Shown here: positions 1 to 6,161 of the stretch, in pieces
Layout: the number at the start of each line of letters is the position of its first letter
Position numbering within the stretch: the stretch's first letter is position 1
Source of the DNA: JAHHLP01 sp041609895
Lineage (GTDB): Bacteria > Bacteroidota > Rhodothermia > Rhodothermales > JABDKH01
Assembly (NCBI GenBank): GCA_041609895.1
Contig: JBFIPX010000134.1
Location: 1-9,107 of the forward strand
Reading direction: 5' to 3'
DNA: 9,107 nt
Notes under the pieces: generated by a model
The model's input: only the letters and a program-made list of their open reading frames with translations
Told to the model about the DNA's origin: nothing
Database searches by the model: none
Program-made: the position numbers and the translations under genes

Positions 1-69
1 GGACTCTAGCAGGCTTGCCACAGCATCTGCATTCTCGACGGCAATCCCGATATGTTCAACGCGAGTCAT
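1..69 (-). CDS. mce: Methylmalonyl-CoA epimerase, N-terminal 23 residues (runs off the left edge)
   Basis: Reading the minus strand from the ATG at 69-67 gives 23 codons without a stop up to the window edge, beginning MTRVEHIGIAVENADA. The pattern (hydrophobic)-(D/E)-HIGIAV near the N-terminus is the signature of methylmalonyl-CoA epimerase in the vicinal-oxygen-chelate (glyoxalase/bleomycin resistance) superfamily. In that family this His (residue 6 here) is the first metal ligand. The enzyme interconverts the 2R and 2S epimers of methylmalonyl-CoA in the cytoplasm, between propionyl-CoA carboxylase and methylmalonyl-CoA mutase. The usual length is about 130-150 residues, so most of the gene lies outside the window. 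It is transcribed divergently from the flavoprotein gene that starts at 163. A different small VOC-fold protein is possible, but the HIGIAV context favours the epimerase. Confidence 0.8.
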   Translation of the reverse strand, partial: MTRVEHIGIAVENADAVASLLES

Positions 70-162
70 TGGCGGGTGTGTAATATATTCGTCGATCTTA
101 TGTCATGAGCGTCTAAGTTAGCACAACTCGAGACGCCAAGTGGACGGACCATATTATCCCCT
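70..162. promoter_or_regulatory. Divergent intergenic region between mce and the CoA-disulfide-reductase-like gene
   Basis: Two divergent genes start on either side of this 93-base gap, so it should hold promoters for both. The most AT-rich part is around 81-90 (TAATATATTC). On the plus strand a TATTAT hexamer lies at 152-157, only five bases before the ATG at 163. On the minus strand TATATT lies 12 bases before the mce ATG. Neither has a convincing TTGACA-type -35, nor a Bacteroidota-type TTTG plus TAnnTTTG pair at the normal spacing. That promoters are present is inferred from gene orientation, and their exact positions are uncertain. Confidence 0.4.
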
Positions 163-1539
163 ATGCCAATTCCGTCGCAGCGAATAGCAGTAATAGGCGG
201 CGTCGCCGCGGGACCCGCGGCTGCCGCCCAAGCGGTGCGTTCAGATCCGAAAGCAGAGGTGCATCTTTTTGAGCAGGGACCGATGATATCGTACGGTGCC
301 TGTGAGATACCCTATTACGTGTCCGGTCAAATTGAGCGAGTCGAAACCCTTGTTCAGTTCGATCCTGAGCGGTTTCAAAACCAGCGCGGAGCACGCGTCC
401 ATGTTAGCACGATGGTCAAGGAAATCCATCCATCCCGTAACCGCCTTGTCGCAGAAGGACCGGGCCAACGAGCATCCGAAGAGCGTTTTGACAAGTTCAT
501 AATTGCAACCGGTGCCAAACCGCGACGACTGAACATCGATGGTGAAGAGTCCACCAACGTCTTTTCGGTCCGAAGTCTAAACGATGCAGTTGACATCAAG
601 AACTTCCTAGCCGCGCACCGAGTGCGTCATGCTGTAGTCGTTGGCGGAGGATACATCGGTGCAGAAATGGCAGAGGCCCTCGTGCACCGACAAATCAGGG
701 TCACGATCCTCGATCCGGTCGGCGGCGTGTTGCATCGCTACGTATCGGGGCCGCTGCAGGACATCGTACAAGAGCATTTGCAGAAAGCGGGTGTCCAGAT
801 CCGTCGCGAGCGCGCGGTCCGTTTCGATTTCGATGCAGCCAACCATGTGTCGGCCGTGACGACGGATCGGGGTGAGCGAATCGGCTGCCAGCTCGTGATC
901 GTTGCTATCGGAACCGAGCCCAACACGTGTCTTGCCAAAGAGGCAGGCATTCGTCTGCGCGCGAATGGCGCGGTGGATGTGGATGATCAGATGCGGAGCA
1001 GTCTTCCCAACGTGTGGGCATGTGGGGACACGGTGGAGGTTCGGCGCGTCGTCGACGGAAAGCAGATCTATTTACCCCTGTCGCCGACGGCATTTCGTAC
1101 TGCCCACGTCGCCGGCGAGAATGCAGCACGCAGGGGCCGCGGAGCCCCGGCTACCTTCGCAGGCGTCGTCGGAGCCTCAACCGTCAAGGTGTTCGGGCTG
1201 GAGGTTGCTCGGGTGGGGATACCTCTCGAAGACGCGTCTGACAGCGGCTTTGATGCTTTTGCGGAGAGGGTACACAGTTGGTCACGCGTCTCTTTCTACC
1301 CGGGTGCGCGACGCCTACACGTCGAGTTGGTCGTCGAGCGGTCTCGCGGCAGACTGATTGGCGGAACCGTCGTCGGAGAAGAAGGCGCGGCCATGCGAGC
1401 TAACGTGTTGGTGCCCTTGATATGGCGAGAGTGGAGGGTGCGCGACATCCGCGATCTGGATCTCGTCTACGCACCTCCGGTTGCTCCCTCGATTGACCCG
1501 CTGCTAACAGCAGCGCATCGCGCCGCGCAGAGACTCTGA
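163..1539 (+). CDS. FAD/NAD(P)H-dependent pyridine nucleotide-disulfide oxidoreductase, CoA-disulfide reductase type
   Basis: The product has 458 residues, against about 440 usual for the family. An N-terminal FAD-binding Rossmann motif IGGVAAG (residues 11-17) matches the GGVAAG form of CoA-disulfide reductases and NADH oxidases. It is followed by SYGACEIPYY with Cys47 at the position of the single redox Cys of the SFxNCxLPY motif. A second dinucleotide fold has GGGYIG at 161-166, and the FAD-closing motif ACGD is at 286-289. In the C-terminal dimerisation domain, Tyr379 (FYPG) and Tyr436 (YAPP) line up with the two Tyr residues described as assisting catalysis in Staphylococcus aureus CoA-disulfide reductase. 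The typical ending LDLVYAPP...DPLL is present. The likely role is cytoplasmic NAD(P)H-dependent reduction of CoA disulfide, or of a persulfide or polysulfide; related enzymes with the same motifs are NADH oxidases and sulfur reductases. No rhodanese domain is fused. The gene starts at ATG 163 and has no visible ribosome binding site. Confidence 0.87.
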   Translation: MPIPSQRIAVIGGVAAGPAAAAQAVRSDPKAEVHLFEQGPMISYGACEIPYYVSGQIERVETLVQFDPERFQNQRGARVHVSTMVKEIHPSRNRLVAEGPGQRASEERFDKFIIATGAKPRRLNIDGEESTNVFSVRSLNDAVDIKNFLAAHRVRHAVVVGGGYIGAEMAEALVHRQIRVTILDPVGGVLHRYVSGPLQDIVQEHLQKAGVQIRRERAVRFDFDAANHVSAVTTDRGERIGCQLVIVAIGTEPNTCLAKEAGIRLRANGAVDVDDQMRSSLPNVWACGDTVEVRRVVDGKQIYLPLSPTAFRTAHVAGENAARRGRGAPATFAGVVGASTVKVFGLEVARVGIPLEDASDSGFDAFAERVHSWSRVSFYPGARRLHVELVVERSRGRLIGGTVVGEEGAAMRANVLVPLIWREWRVRDIRDLDLVYAPPVAPSIDPLLTAAHRAAQRL

Positions 1540-1628
1540 CAATTCTATACATTGCACCGTTACCGCCGATAAAAAGAGCGTTGCAGGCAACCAAGCCCGC
1601 CGCTCACATCAGACAACCATTCGTTTCT

Positions 1629-1970
1629 ATGAGCTTTGATCCCAAGTACTTCGGCGCCGTCGTGAAGACCGAGACAGGCGATGCCCGTGTCATGTGCATG
1701 GCGCAGAAAGGTGAGGATGATTCGCTGAGTGTTCACTTCTTCAAGGTGGACACCACGCTTGAGGACATGCCTTTCAACTTTCCTTCCGGCGAGCAGCTGT
1801 CGTTTCAGGACGAACTTCGTGGTACCGGTCTTGCCGTTGCCTTTGAAGAAAGCCCGACTGAGGGTGCAGAGGAGGTCATAACGCGCAAGCTCAAGGAAGC
1901 GTACGGCTGGCAGGCGGAGGTGAAGCTGAAGTCCATCGATCGCCCGTCCATCGCCAGCCTCTTTATCTGA
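1629..1970 (+). CDS. Conserved-looking hypothetical protein, 113 residues
   Basis: I do not recognise this protein. From ATG 1629 it reads MSFDPKYFGAVVKTETGDAR and ends DRPSIASLFI. It has no signal peptide, membrane segment, Cys cluster or nucleotide-binding motif. It is a mixed alpha/beta-looking soluble protein with an acidic middle (residues 76-82, including PTEGAEE), a central hydrophobic patch (GLAVAFEE, 67-74) and a basic helix-like stretch near 85-101. An in-frame TTG at 1581 would add 16 residues rich in Ala, Pro and His. I prefer the ATG because the extra residues look non-coding and the folded-looking sequence starts right after it. The protein sits 89 bases after the flavoprotein and 77 bases before rsmB on the same strand, so co-transcription with rsmB is possible. 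Coding status rests on the open frame, the plausible composition and the tight packing between same-strand genes. Confidence 0.65.
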   Translation: MSFDPKYFGAVVKTETGDARVMCMAQKGEDDSLSVHFFKVDTTLEDMPFNFPSGEQLSFQDELRGTGLAVAFEESPTEGAEEVITRKLKEAYGWQAEVKLKSIDRPSIASLFI

Positions 1971-2047
1971 CGACCGCGAAAACGGCCTGAAGTGTCGCCT
2001 ATCGCGGCCGTGAGAAGTACGTCTTTGTCCTCTTCAACGCCTGCAGT

Positions 2048-3379
2048 TTGAAACCCAGTTCGCCAACCGCCCGCCAGGTGGCGGTCGATCATCTCGTTCG
2101 CGTGGAGGAACATGGAGCCTACGTCGGGCGGTTACCCGTCCCGCCTGAACTAAGCCCGCAGGATCGCCGCTTCGTAACGGAGCTCGTAGCCGGTGTTACG
2201 CGGTGGCGCCGCTGGCTGGATTTCGTGATTACTGAGTCGGCGCGCCGATCGGTAGAGGATCTCGAGCCGGCTCTGCGCCAGATCGTCCGCGTGGGTGCGT
2301 ACGAAATCCTCGAAGGGCTAGCTCCCGACTATGCTGCCGTACACGAGTCGGTAGAACTGGCGAAGAAACTGATCCGGCCTGGAGCCGGCAAACTCGTCAA
2401 CGCGGTCTTGCGCAAGGTCGCGGCCGTCAAGGACAATCCTCCTGAGCCTCGGGGCCCGGCCGCGGAGAAGATGGCGATCAGCTTTTCGCACCCGGACTGG
2501 CTCGTCCGCCGGTGGCTCGATCGTTATGGCGATGTCGGAACACTAAGACTTCTCGACCACAACAACAGGCGACCAACATACTCACTGAGGGTTAACACGC
2601 TGGTTACCGATTCCAACGAGGTCCGGGCACGCCTCGAAGGCGTCGGTGTTAACGTAGCTCAATCTCCGTACCTGGACGAATTCCTGCGCGTGGACAGCGT
2701 CCAGAGAGTGATCGAAGAGGGTCTCCTCGCTGACGGCAGCGTGGCCGTGCAGGACGAGTCGGCCGGGCTTGTCGTGCGTGTTCTCGATCCACGCCCAGAC
2801 GAAATCGTGCTGGACTCCTGCGCAGCTCCGGGTGGCAAGCTGTCTTACTGCTGCGACCGGATGCAAAACCGGGGTCGGTTGATCGCGGTCGATGCGAGCA
2901 GCGCTCGGCTCGATGCCACGCGGCGGAGCATGCTCGCACTCGGTTGCGACACCGTAGAGTTTCACGCGGCCGACGCGACCAATCTCGTCGCTATCCTCGG
3001 CGACGTGCGTCCCAACCGGGTCCTCGTAGATGCTCCGTGCACGGGTCTCGGAGTTTTGGCCAAGCGGCCCGACCTGCGTTGGCGGCGACGTCCATCCGAC
3101 ATCCCCGAACTCACTTTCTTGCAGGATCAACTGCTGGACGCGGCGGCGGCAGTCGTGCGCCCCGGTGGTCTCGTTGTGTACTCGACATGCACGATCGAGC
3201 CAGCCGAGAATGAGGATCGCGTACGCGACTTTCTGGGTCGTCACGACAACTTCGGGACCGAGTCGGTCGCGTCCTTGGTGCCGCGGGACTTTGTAACGGC
3301 AGAAGGCTTTTATGCAGCGCTGCCCCATGTTCACGGCATCGACGGGGCGTTTGCAGCCCGCCTTCGAAGAAACAGATAG
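2048..3379 (+). CDS. rsmB: 16S rRNA (cytosine-967-C5)-methyltransferase RsmB
   Basis: The product has 443 residues, typical for RsmB. Residues 5-130 form the NusB-like RNA-binding domain (ARQVAVDHLVRVEEHGAY, then the QDRRFVTELVAGVTRWRRWLD region and AVHESVELAKKL). The C-terminal S-adenosylmethionine domain has motif I CAAPGGK at 258-264, the acidic SAM-contacting stretch VDAS at 281-284, motif IV DAPCTG (328-333, Cys331) and motif VI STCT (379-382, Cys381). In the RsmB/Nop2 family the motif VI Cys attacks C6 of the target base and the motif IV Cys helps release the product; both are present, so the enzyme should be active. It methylates C967 (E. coli numbering) of 16S rRNA in the cytoplasm. 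The start is TTG 2048: the frame is open back to a TGA at 1988-1990 with no ATG, GTG or other TTG between. The gene ends tail to tail with rlmI. Confidence 0.93.
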   Translation: MKPSSPTARQVAVDHLVRVEEHGAYVGRLPVPPELSPQDRRFVTELVAGVTRWRRWLDFVITESARRSVEDLEPALRQIVRVGAYEILEGLAPDYAAVHESVELAKKLIRPGAGKLVNAVLRKVAAVKDNPPEPRGPAAEKMAISFSHPDWLVRRWLDRYGDVGTLRLLDHNNRRPTYSLRVNTLVTDSNEVRARLEGVGVNVAQSPYLDEFLRVDSVQRVIEEGLLADGSVAVQDESAGLVVRVLDPRPDEIVLDSCAAPGGKLSYCCDRMQNRGRLIAVDASSARLDATRRSMLALGCDTVEFHAADATNLVAILGDVRPNRVLVDAPCTGLGVLAKRPDLRWRRRPSDIPELTFLQDQLLDAAAAVVRPGGLVVYSTCTIEPAENEDRVRDFLGRHDNFGTESVASLVPRDFVTAEGFYAALPHVHGIDGAFAARLRRNR

Positions 3380-3413
3380 TACCTGTCTCCGATTCCAGAC
3401 TCGAAGACTGCCC

Positions 3414-3430
3414 GTGCCTCAACGAGGCAC
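3414..3430. terminator. Hairpin at the convergent rsmB/rlmI junction, possible bidirectional terminator
   Basis: The arms GTGCCTC (3414-3420) and GAGGCAC (3424-3430) are perfectly complementary around a three-base AAC loop. The hairpin covers the stop codon of rlmI (TCA on the plus strand at 3419-3421) and lies 34 bases after the rsmB stop. A symmetrical structure between two convergent genes suits termination in both directions. There is no T-run on either side, so a classical Rho-independent terminator is not proven. A competing shorter pairing, CGAG/CTCG at 3423-3434, is also possible. Confidence 0.35.
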
Positions 3431-4609
3431 CTCGTCGTCGATCACCTGATACACGAATAGCTTGAGATAAGCGGTCTCGGGCATCGTTTCCAGCACCGGA
3501 TGATCCGGCGGCTGATATCCCCGGGCGAGCAGTCGAACGCTCACGCCGGCGGCTTTCGCGGCGTACCGGACGATCTTCTGAAAATGCGCCTCGTCCACCG
3601 CCTGAGAGCATGACGACGTGGCCAGGATCCCGCCCGGCCTGAGCATCCGGAACGCATTGATGTTAATCGACTGATAAGCTCGCTTCGCCGACTCCCGATG
3701 CCGCTTGCTTTTGGCGAAGGCAGGTGGATCGAGGATGATGAGGTCATAGGCGGCTCCGTCAGCGGCGAGCGACGAAAGCCGGTCCAGTGCATCAGCCGTT
3801 TCGAACCGAAACCGTTCCGCCGATCTGTTCATCTCGGCATTGTAGCGAAGTCGTGCCATGGCAGACTCGGAGGCATCGATCGCGTGTATCGAAGCAGCGC
3901 CAGCCGCCGCCGCATGGAGGCCGAATCCTCCATCAGCACAAAACACGTCGAGGACCCGAGCGCCTCGGGCGAACATCCGTACCATCTGGCGATTGAGTCG
4001 CTGATCGATGAAGAAGCCGGTCTTGGGCCCATCTATGACATCGACGCGGAACCGAACGCCGTCTTCCTCAATCACCACCTCGGCGGGCAGTTCCCCAGTT
4101 ATCAATCCTTTGCGCTCCGGTAGGTCATCTTTGGCGCGAAGGTCGGAATCGTTCCGCTCGACAACTGCCTGAACACTGACGAGCGAGGTTACCGCATCCA
4201 ATACCTGATCGCGTCGCTGCTCCATACCGTGGCACAGCGTTGACCAAGTGACGACGTCTCCGTATCGATCCACAATCGTACCCGGGATGCCGTCGCTCTC
4301 TCCGTAGATGAGGCGGACGTGTGTTGCATCGCCCGTGGCCAGGGTACGCAGCGCGATGGCGCGCTCCACTCTGTCGCGCCAGAAGCGATCATCTATCGCG
4401 ACATCTGCGTCCGTAGTCAGGAAACGAACCGTGATCTGGGAAGTGTCGTGATAGAGACCCTGCCCGTAAACTCGACCCTTGGAATCGCATACGTGGACAG
4501 CATCACCCCGTTTGGGATCGCCTTCAACGCGAGCGACCTGATTACGAAATACCCACGGATATCCACGGCGAAGGAACTTCTCCTTTCCATTTTTGAGGAT
4601 GACTTTCAT
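3419..4609 (-). CDS. rlmI: Class I SAM-dependent rRNA large-subunit methyltransferase, RlmI type
   Basis: The product has 396 residues, matching RlmI (YccW), the 23S rRNA cytosine-1962-C5 methyltransferase of E. coli. The N-terminus (residues 2-70) is a PUA-like RNA-binding domain starting KNGKEKFLRRGYPWVF, the hallmark opening of the family. The middle segment contains FRVDVIDGPKTGFFIDQRLN (187-206), close to the family consensus GxKTGFFLDQRxNR. The SAM domain has motif I VLDVFCADGGF (219-229), slightly different from the common LDLFSYTGGF, the acidic residue AIDAS (243-247), LDPPAFAKSK (293-302), and SSCS (332-335) with the conserved Cys334. The ending VLETMPETAYLKLFV is also typical. The ATG at 4609 is directly followed by family sequence, so the start is secure; no ribosome binding site is seen. 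It acts on ribosomal RNA in the cytoplasm. A close paralogue acting on another 23S position cannot be excluded from sequence alone. Confidence 0.9.
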   Translation of the reverse strand: MKVILKNGKEKFLRRGYPWVFRNQVARVEGDPKRGDAVHVCDSKGRVYGQGLYHDTSQITVRFLTTDADVAIDDRFWRDRVERAIALRTLATGDATHVRLIYGESDGIPGTIVDRYGDVVTWSTLCHGMEQRRDQVLDAVTSLVSVQAVVERNDSDLRAKDDLPERKGLITGELPAEVVIEEDGVRFRVDVIDGPKTGFFIDQRLNRQMVRMFARGARVLDVFCADGGFGLHAAAAGAASIHAIDASESAMARLRYNAEMNRSAERFRFETADALDRLSSLAADGAAYDLIILDPPAFAKSKRHRESAKRAYQSININAFRMLRPGGILATSSCSQAVDEAHFQKIVRYAAKAAGVSVRLLARGYQPPDHPVLETMPETAYLKLFVYQVIDDEVPR

Positions 4610-4776
4610 GCTTCAGGTGTACTCAGCACGGTCGATTTTTTTAAGGGCGAGGCCGATATGGCAAATCCCGCTGCCCTCCTCGAGGTACGGGGAACGGCAA
4701 GTGCCAGCGGGTGTTGGAAGCTAACCAATCTTCCGAAGGCGCCCCGCACCTAACTGCGCTCTTAACAACCGATTCA
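4610..4776. promoter_or_regulatory. Divergent intergenic region between rlmI and the PorV/PorQ-like gene
   Basis: This 167-base gap separates two divergent starts and should carry both promoters and the porV-like 5' leader. It contains a seven-T run at 4636-4642 and a 7-base perfect inverted repeat, CCCGCTG at 4667-4673 and CAGCGGG at 4705-4711. The 31-base spacer holds a self-complementary CCTCGAGG and a TGCC/GGCA pair. I could not find a convincing TTTG/TAnnTTTG promoter or a TTGACA/TATAAT pair on either strand, so the promoters are inferred only from gene orientation. Confidence 0.4.
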
Positions 4777-5886
4777 ATGCACACGCCACGACTTCGCAGG
4801 ATGCTGTTCATCGCTGGTGCGATGATTGTCGCCTCGTCCAGCCTGTCGTTTGGTCAGAAGACAGCGAAATATGGCGCGGACTTTCTTGCAGGAGGCGTTG
4901 GGGCGCGAGCCCTCGGCATGGGCGGCGCTCACGTGGCACTCACGAGCGATGTCAGTTCGGGATACTGGAATCCAGCCGGCCTCGCTGATATGTATTACCC
5001 GGAGTTCGCGTACATGCATGCCGAGCGCTTCGCGGGCGTTGTTTCGTTCGACTACGGCGGTGCTGCGTTCCCTATCAACGCGCGGTCCACGGTTGGTATT
5101 TCCTTCTTCCGAAGCGGCGTCAATGACATCAAGAACACGTTGGACGCGTGGGATCCGGAGCGCGACCAGCCGAAGCCAAACCCCGAGAGCTTCTTTGAGA
5201 GTTTCTCGGCGGCCGACATGGCGTTTTTTGTCGGCTACGCGCGCTCACTGTCGGAGCGCTTCTCCGTCGGCGTGACGGGAAAGATCATCCGCCGAAAGAT
5301 TGGTGACTTTGCGGATGCATGGGGATACTCGTTTGACATTGGCCTCAAGTACCGTGCGGGTCGGTATGTCGTGGGCGCCAACATTCAAGACGTCTCGACG
5401 ATGCTGCAGAGTTGGAGTGTGAACCAGAACGAACTGCAAAACATCCAGGACGTGTTTGGCCAAGAGCTTCCCGAAGGAGGGACGGAACTCGTCCTGCCGG
5501 TTGCCCGCATTGGGTCGGGCATCATATTGCCAATGGGCGAAAACGCGCTTACACTCGGGCTCGACGTCGACCTCGCATTCGATGGCCAGCAGGCGAACGC
5601 CTTGAATCTTGGTGATGTCTCGTTCCATCCTCGATTCGGAACCGAATTCAACTACAAAGACGTTCTGTCATTTCGTGCTGGCTTCAACCAGGTGACCTAC
5701 TCGGATCGGTATGGGTTTGACATGACGCCGTCCGTGGGAACAGGTATCAATCTCAAGCAGGTATCGATTGACTACGGATTCGGTGACTTCGCCGGTCTCG
5801 TGTCGGACCTCGGCTTTTCCCACCGTATCAGCGTGAAGCTAACGCTTGAACAACCGGGGCTCGGCCGCGTCAAGGAGGGAGAGTAG
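4777..5886 (+). CDS. PorV/PorQ-family outer-membrane beta-barrel protein
   Basis: The product has 369 residues from ATG 4777. The N-terminus is a signal peptide: basic HTPRLRR, hydrophobic core MLFIAGAMIVASSSL, likely cleavage after SFG (residue 26). The mature start, KYGADFLAGGVGARALGMGG, is followed by AHVALTSDVSSGYWNPAGLA (51-70). This GARxLGMGGA...D.....WNPAGL block is the hallmark of the PorV/PorQ family (FadL-like barrels). The rest shows alternating beta-strand sequence with Gly and aromatic residues, such as FSVGVTGKII and SIDYGFGDF. Family members sit in the outer membrane; PorV and PorQ of the type IX secretion system help deliver and attach secreted proteins, but many homologues in Bacteroidota and Rhodothermota have unknown roles. 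A GTG at 4711 would add 22 residues before the signal peptide and is less likely. No other type IX genes are visible, so assignment to that system is inference. Confidence 0.85.
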   Translation: MHTPRLRRMLFIAGAMIVASSSLSFGQKTAKYGADFLAGGVGARALGMGGAHVALTSDVSSGYWNPAGLADMYYPEFAYMHAERFAGVVSFDYGGAAFPINARSTVGISFFRSGVNDIKNTLDAWDPERDQPKPNPESFFESFSAADMAFFVGYARSLSERFSVGVTGKIIRRKIGDFADAWGYSFDIGLKYRAGRYVVGANIQDVSTMLQSWSVNQNELQNIQDVFGQELPEGGTELVLPVARIGSGIILPMGENALTLGLDVDLAFDGQQANALNLGDVSFHPRFGTEFNYKDVLSFRAGFNQVTYSDRYGFDMTPSVGTGINLKQVSIDYGFGDFAGLVSDLGFSHRISVKLTLEQPGLGRVKEGE

Positions 5887-5911
5887 CGCATTCGGCATGT
5901 GGACAACACGG

Positions 5912-5959
5912 GGGTAGCTCGTGCGTACCCGGATTACCCAGCTGCGAACGTGAGGGTAA
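5912..5959. repeat. Set of competing inverted repeats after the PorV/PorQ-like gene (GGGTA/TACCC arms)
   Basis: Four short arms lie in the order GGGTA (5912-5916), TACCC (5926-5930), TTACCC (5934-5939), GGGTAA (5954-5959). Each outer arm can pair with its neighbour, giving two small hairpins with loops of 9 and 14 bases, or with the other central arm. The cluster begins 26 bases after the stop codon of the upstream gene, so it could be that gene's terminator or an RNA-stabilising 3' end. A T-run (5989-5993) lies 30 bases downstream, too far for a standard terminator. Confidence 0.35.
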
Positions 5960-6039
5960 CTGCTCAATGGTCTGCACTACCACAGCCCTTTTTGCGCATC
6001 GAAAACAACTTTTGCGTTCCGGGATCGTTTACGGCGTGA

Positions 6040-6086
6040 CACACGGATACAGTCGATGAGTAAGGTGGTTGATGTTAATCCGTGTG
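6040..6086. repeat. Perfect 9-base inverted repeat upstream of tonB
   Basis: CACACGGAT (6040-6048) and ATCCGTGTG (6078-6086) are exact reverse complements separated by 29 bases. GTGA (6036-6039) can also pair with TCAC (6090-6093) just outside. The long spacer suits an RNA stem with a large loop better than a dimer-binding operator. It lies 75 bases upstream of the tonB start. Confidence 0.5.
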
Positions 6087-6088
6087 AC

Positions 6089-6112
6089 CTCACCGGCCAG
6101 GTGAGAGCCGGT
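6089..6112. repeat. Overlapping alternative stems upstream of tonB
   Basis: CTCACC (6089-6094) pairs with GGTGAG (6100-6105) around a five-base loop. ACCGGC (6092-6097) pairs with GCCGGT (6107-6112) around a nine-base loop. The two stems share 6092-6094, so only one can form at a time. If transcribed, this would be a bistable element directly in the 5' leader of tonB. The pairing is read directly from the sequence; a regulatory role is inference. Confidence 0.4.
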
Positions 6113-6161
6113 AACTCGCTACAGACATCCCACAATTGGCACGAACGGTAAAGCCTGTCCA

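Larger units (their letters stand above)
5887..6161. other. 275-base non-coding region between the PorV/PorQ-like gene and tonB
   Basis: I see no plausible protein gene on either strand here. The left part (5912-5959) holds small inverted repeats. The centre (5989-6014) has two TTTTGCG copies, at about 5990-5996 and 6010-6016, separated by an A-rich stretch. The right part (6040-6112) has a 9-base perfect inverted repeat followed by two mutually exclusive 6-base stems, ending 49 bases before the tonB ATG. The centre is the best place for a tonB promoter. An AACTTTTG at 6007-6014 resembles the Bacteroidota -7 element TAnnTTTG, but the upstream TTTG is only 12 bases away, which is too close. 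No known riboswitch core was recognised. Confidence 0.45.

Noticed and set aside
1581..1628. Upstream TTG start for the 113-residue protein
   Set aside because: It adds 16 low-complexity residues. The ATG at 1629 is followed at once by well-behaved sequence. It is not excluded, only less likely.
2582..3334. A 250-codon open frame on the minus strand inside rsmB
   Set aside because: It is fully antisense to the catalytic domain of rsmB, whose motifs are unmistakable. Its own product shows no domain or plausible composition.
3698..4123. A 141-codon plus-strand open frame inside rlmI
   Set aside because: It is antisense to conserved rlmI sequence, has no recognisable features, and no gene-like spacing to its neighbours.
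4319..4753. A 144-codon plus-strand open frame from rlmI into the gap before the PorV-like gene
   Set aside because: Most of it is antisense to the well-conserved PUA domain of rlmI. The part in the gap has no coding character.
4711..4776. Upstream GTG start for the PorV/PorQ-like protein
   Set aside because: It would put 22 polar residues before a clear signal peptide that begins properly at ATG 4777.
5989..6014. Bacteroidota-type promoter (TTTG plus TAnnTTTG) before tonB
   Set aside because: The TTTG at 5991-5994 and AACTTTTG at 6007-6014 are only 12 bases apart, well under the usual spacing of about 19-21, and the second element lacks its first T.
5887..6161. Hidden tRNA, RNase P, tmRNA or a known riboswitch in the gap before tonB
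   Set aside because: No T-loop GGTTCRA core, no RNase P or tmRNA landmarks, and no TPP, cobalamin, FMN or SAM riboswitch core sequences were found.
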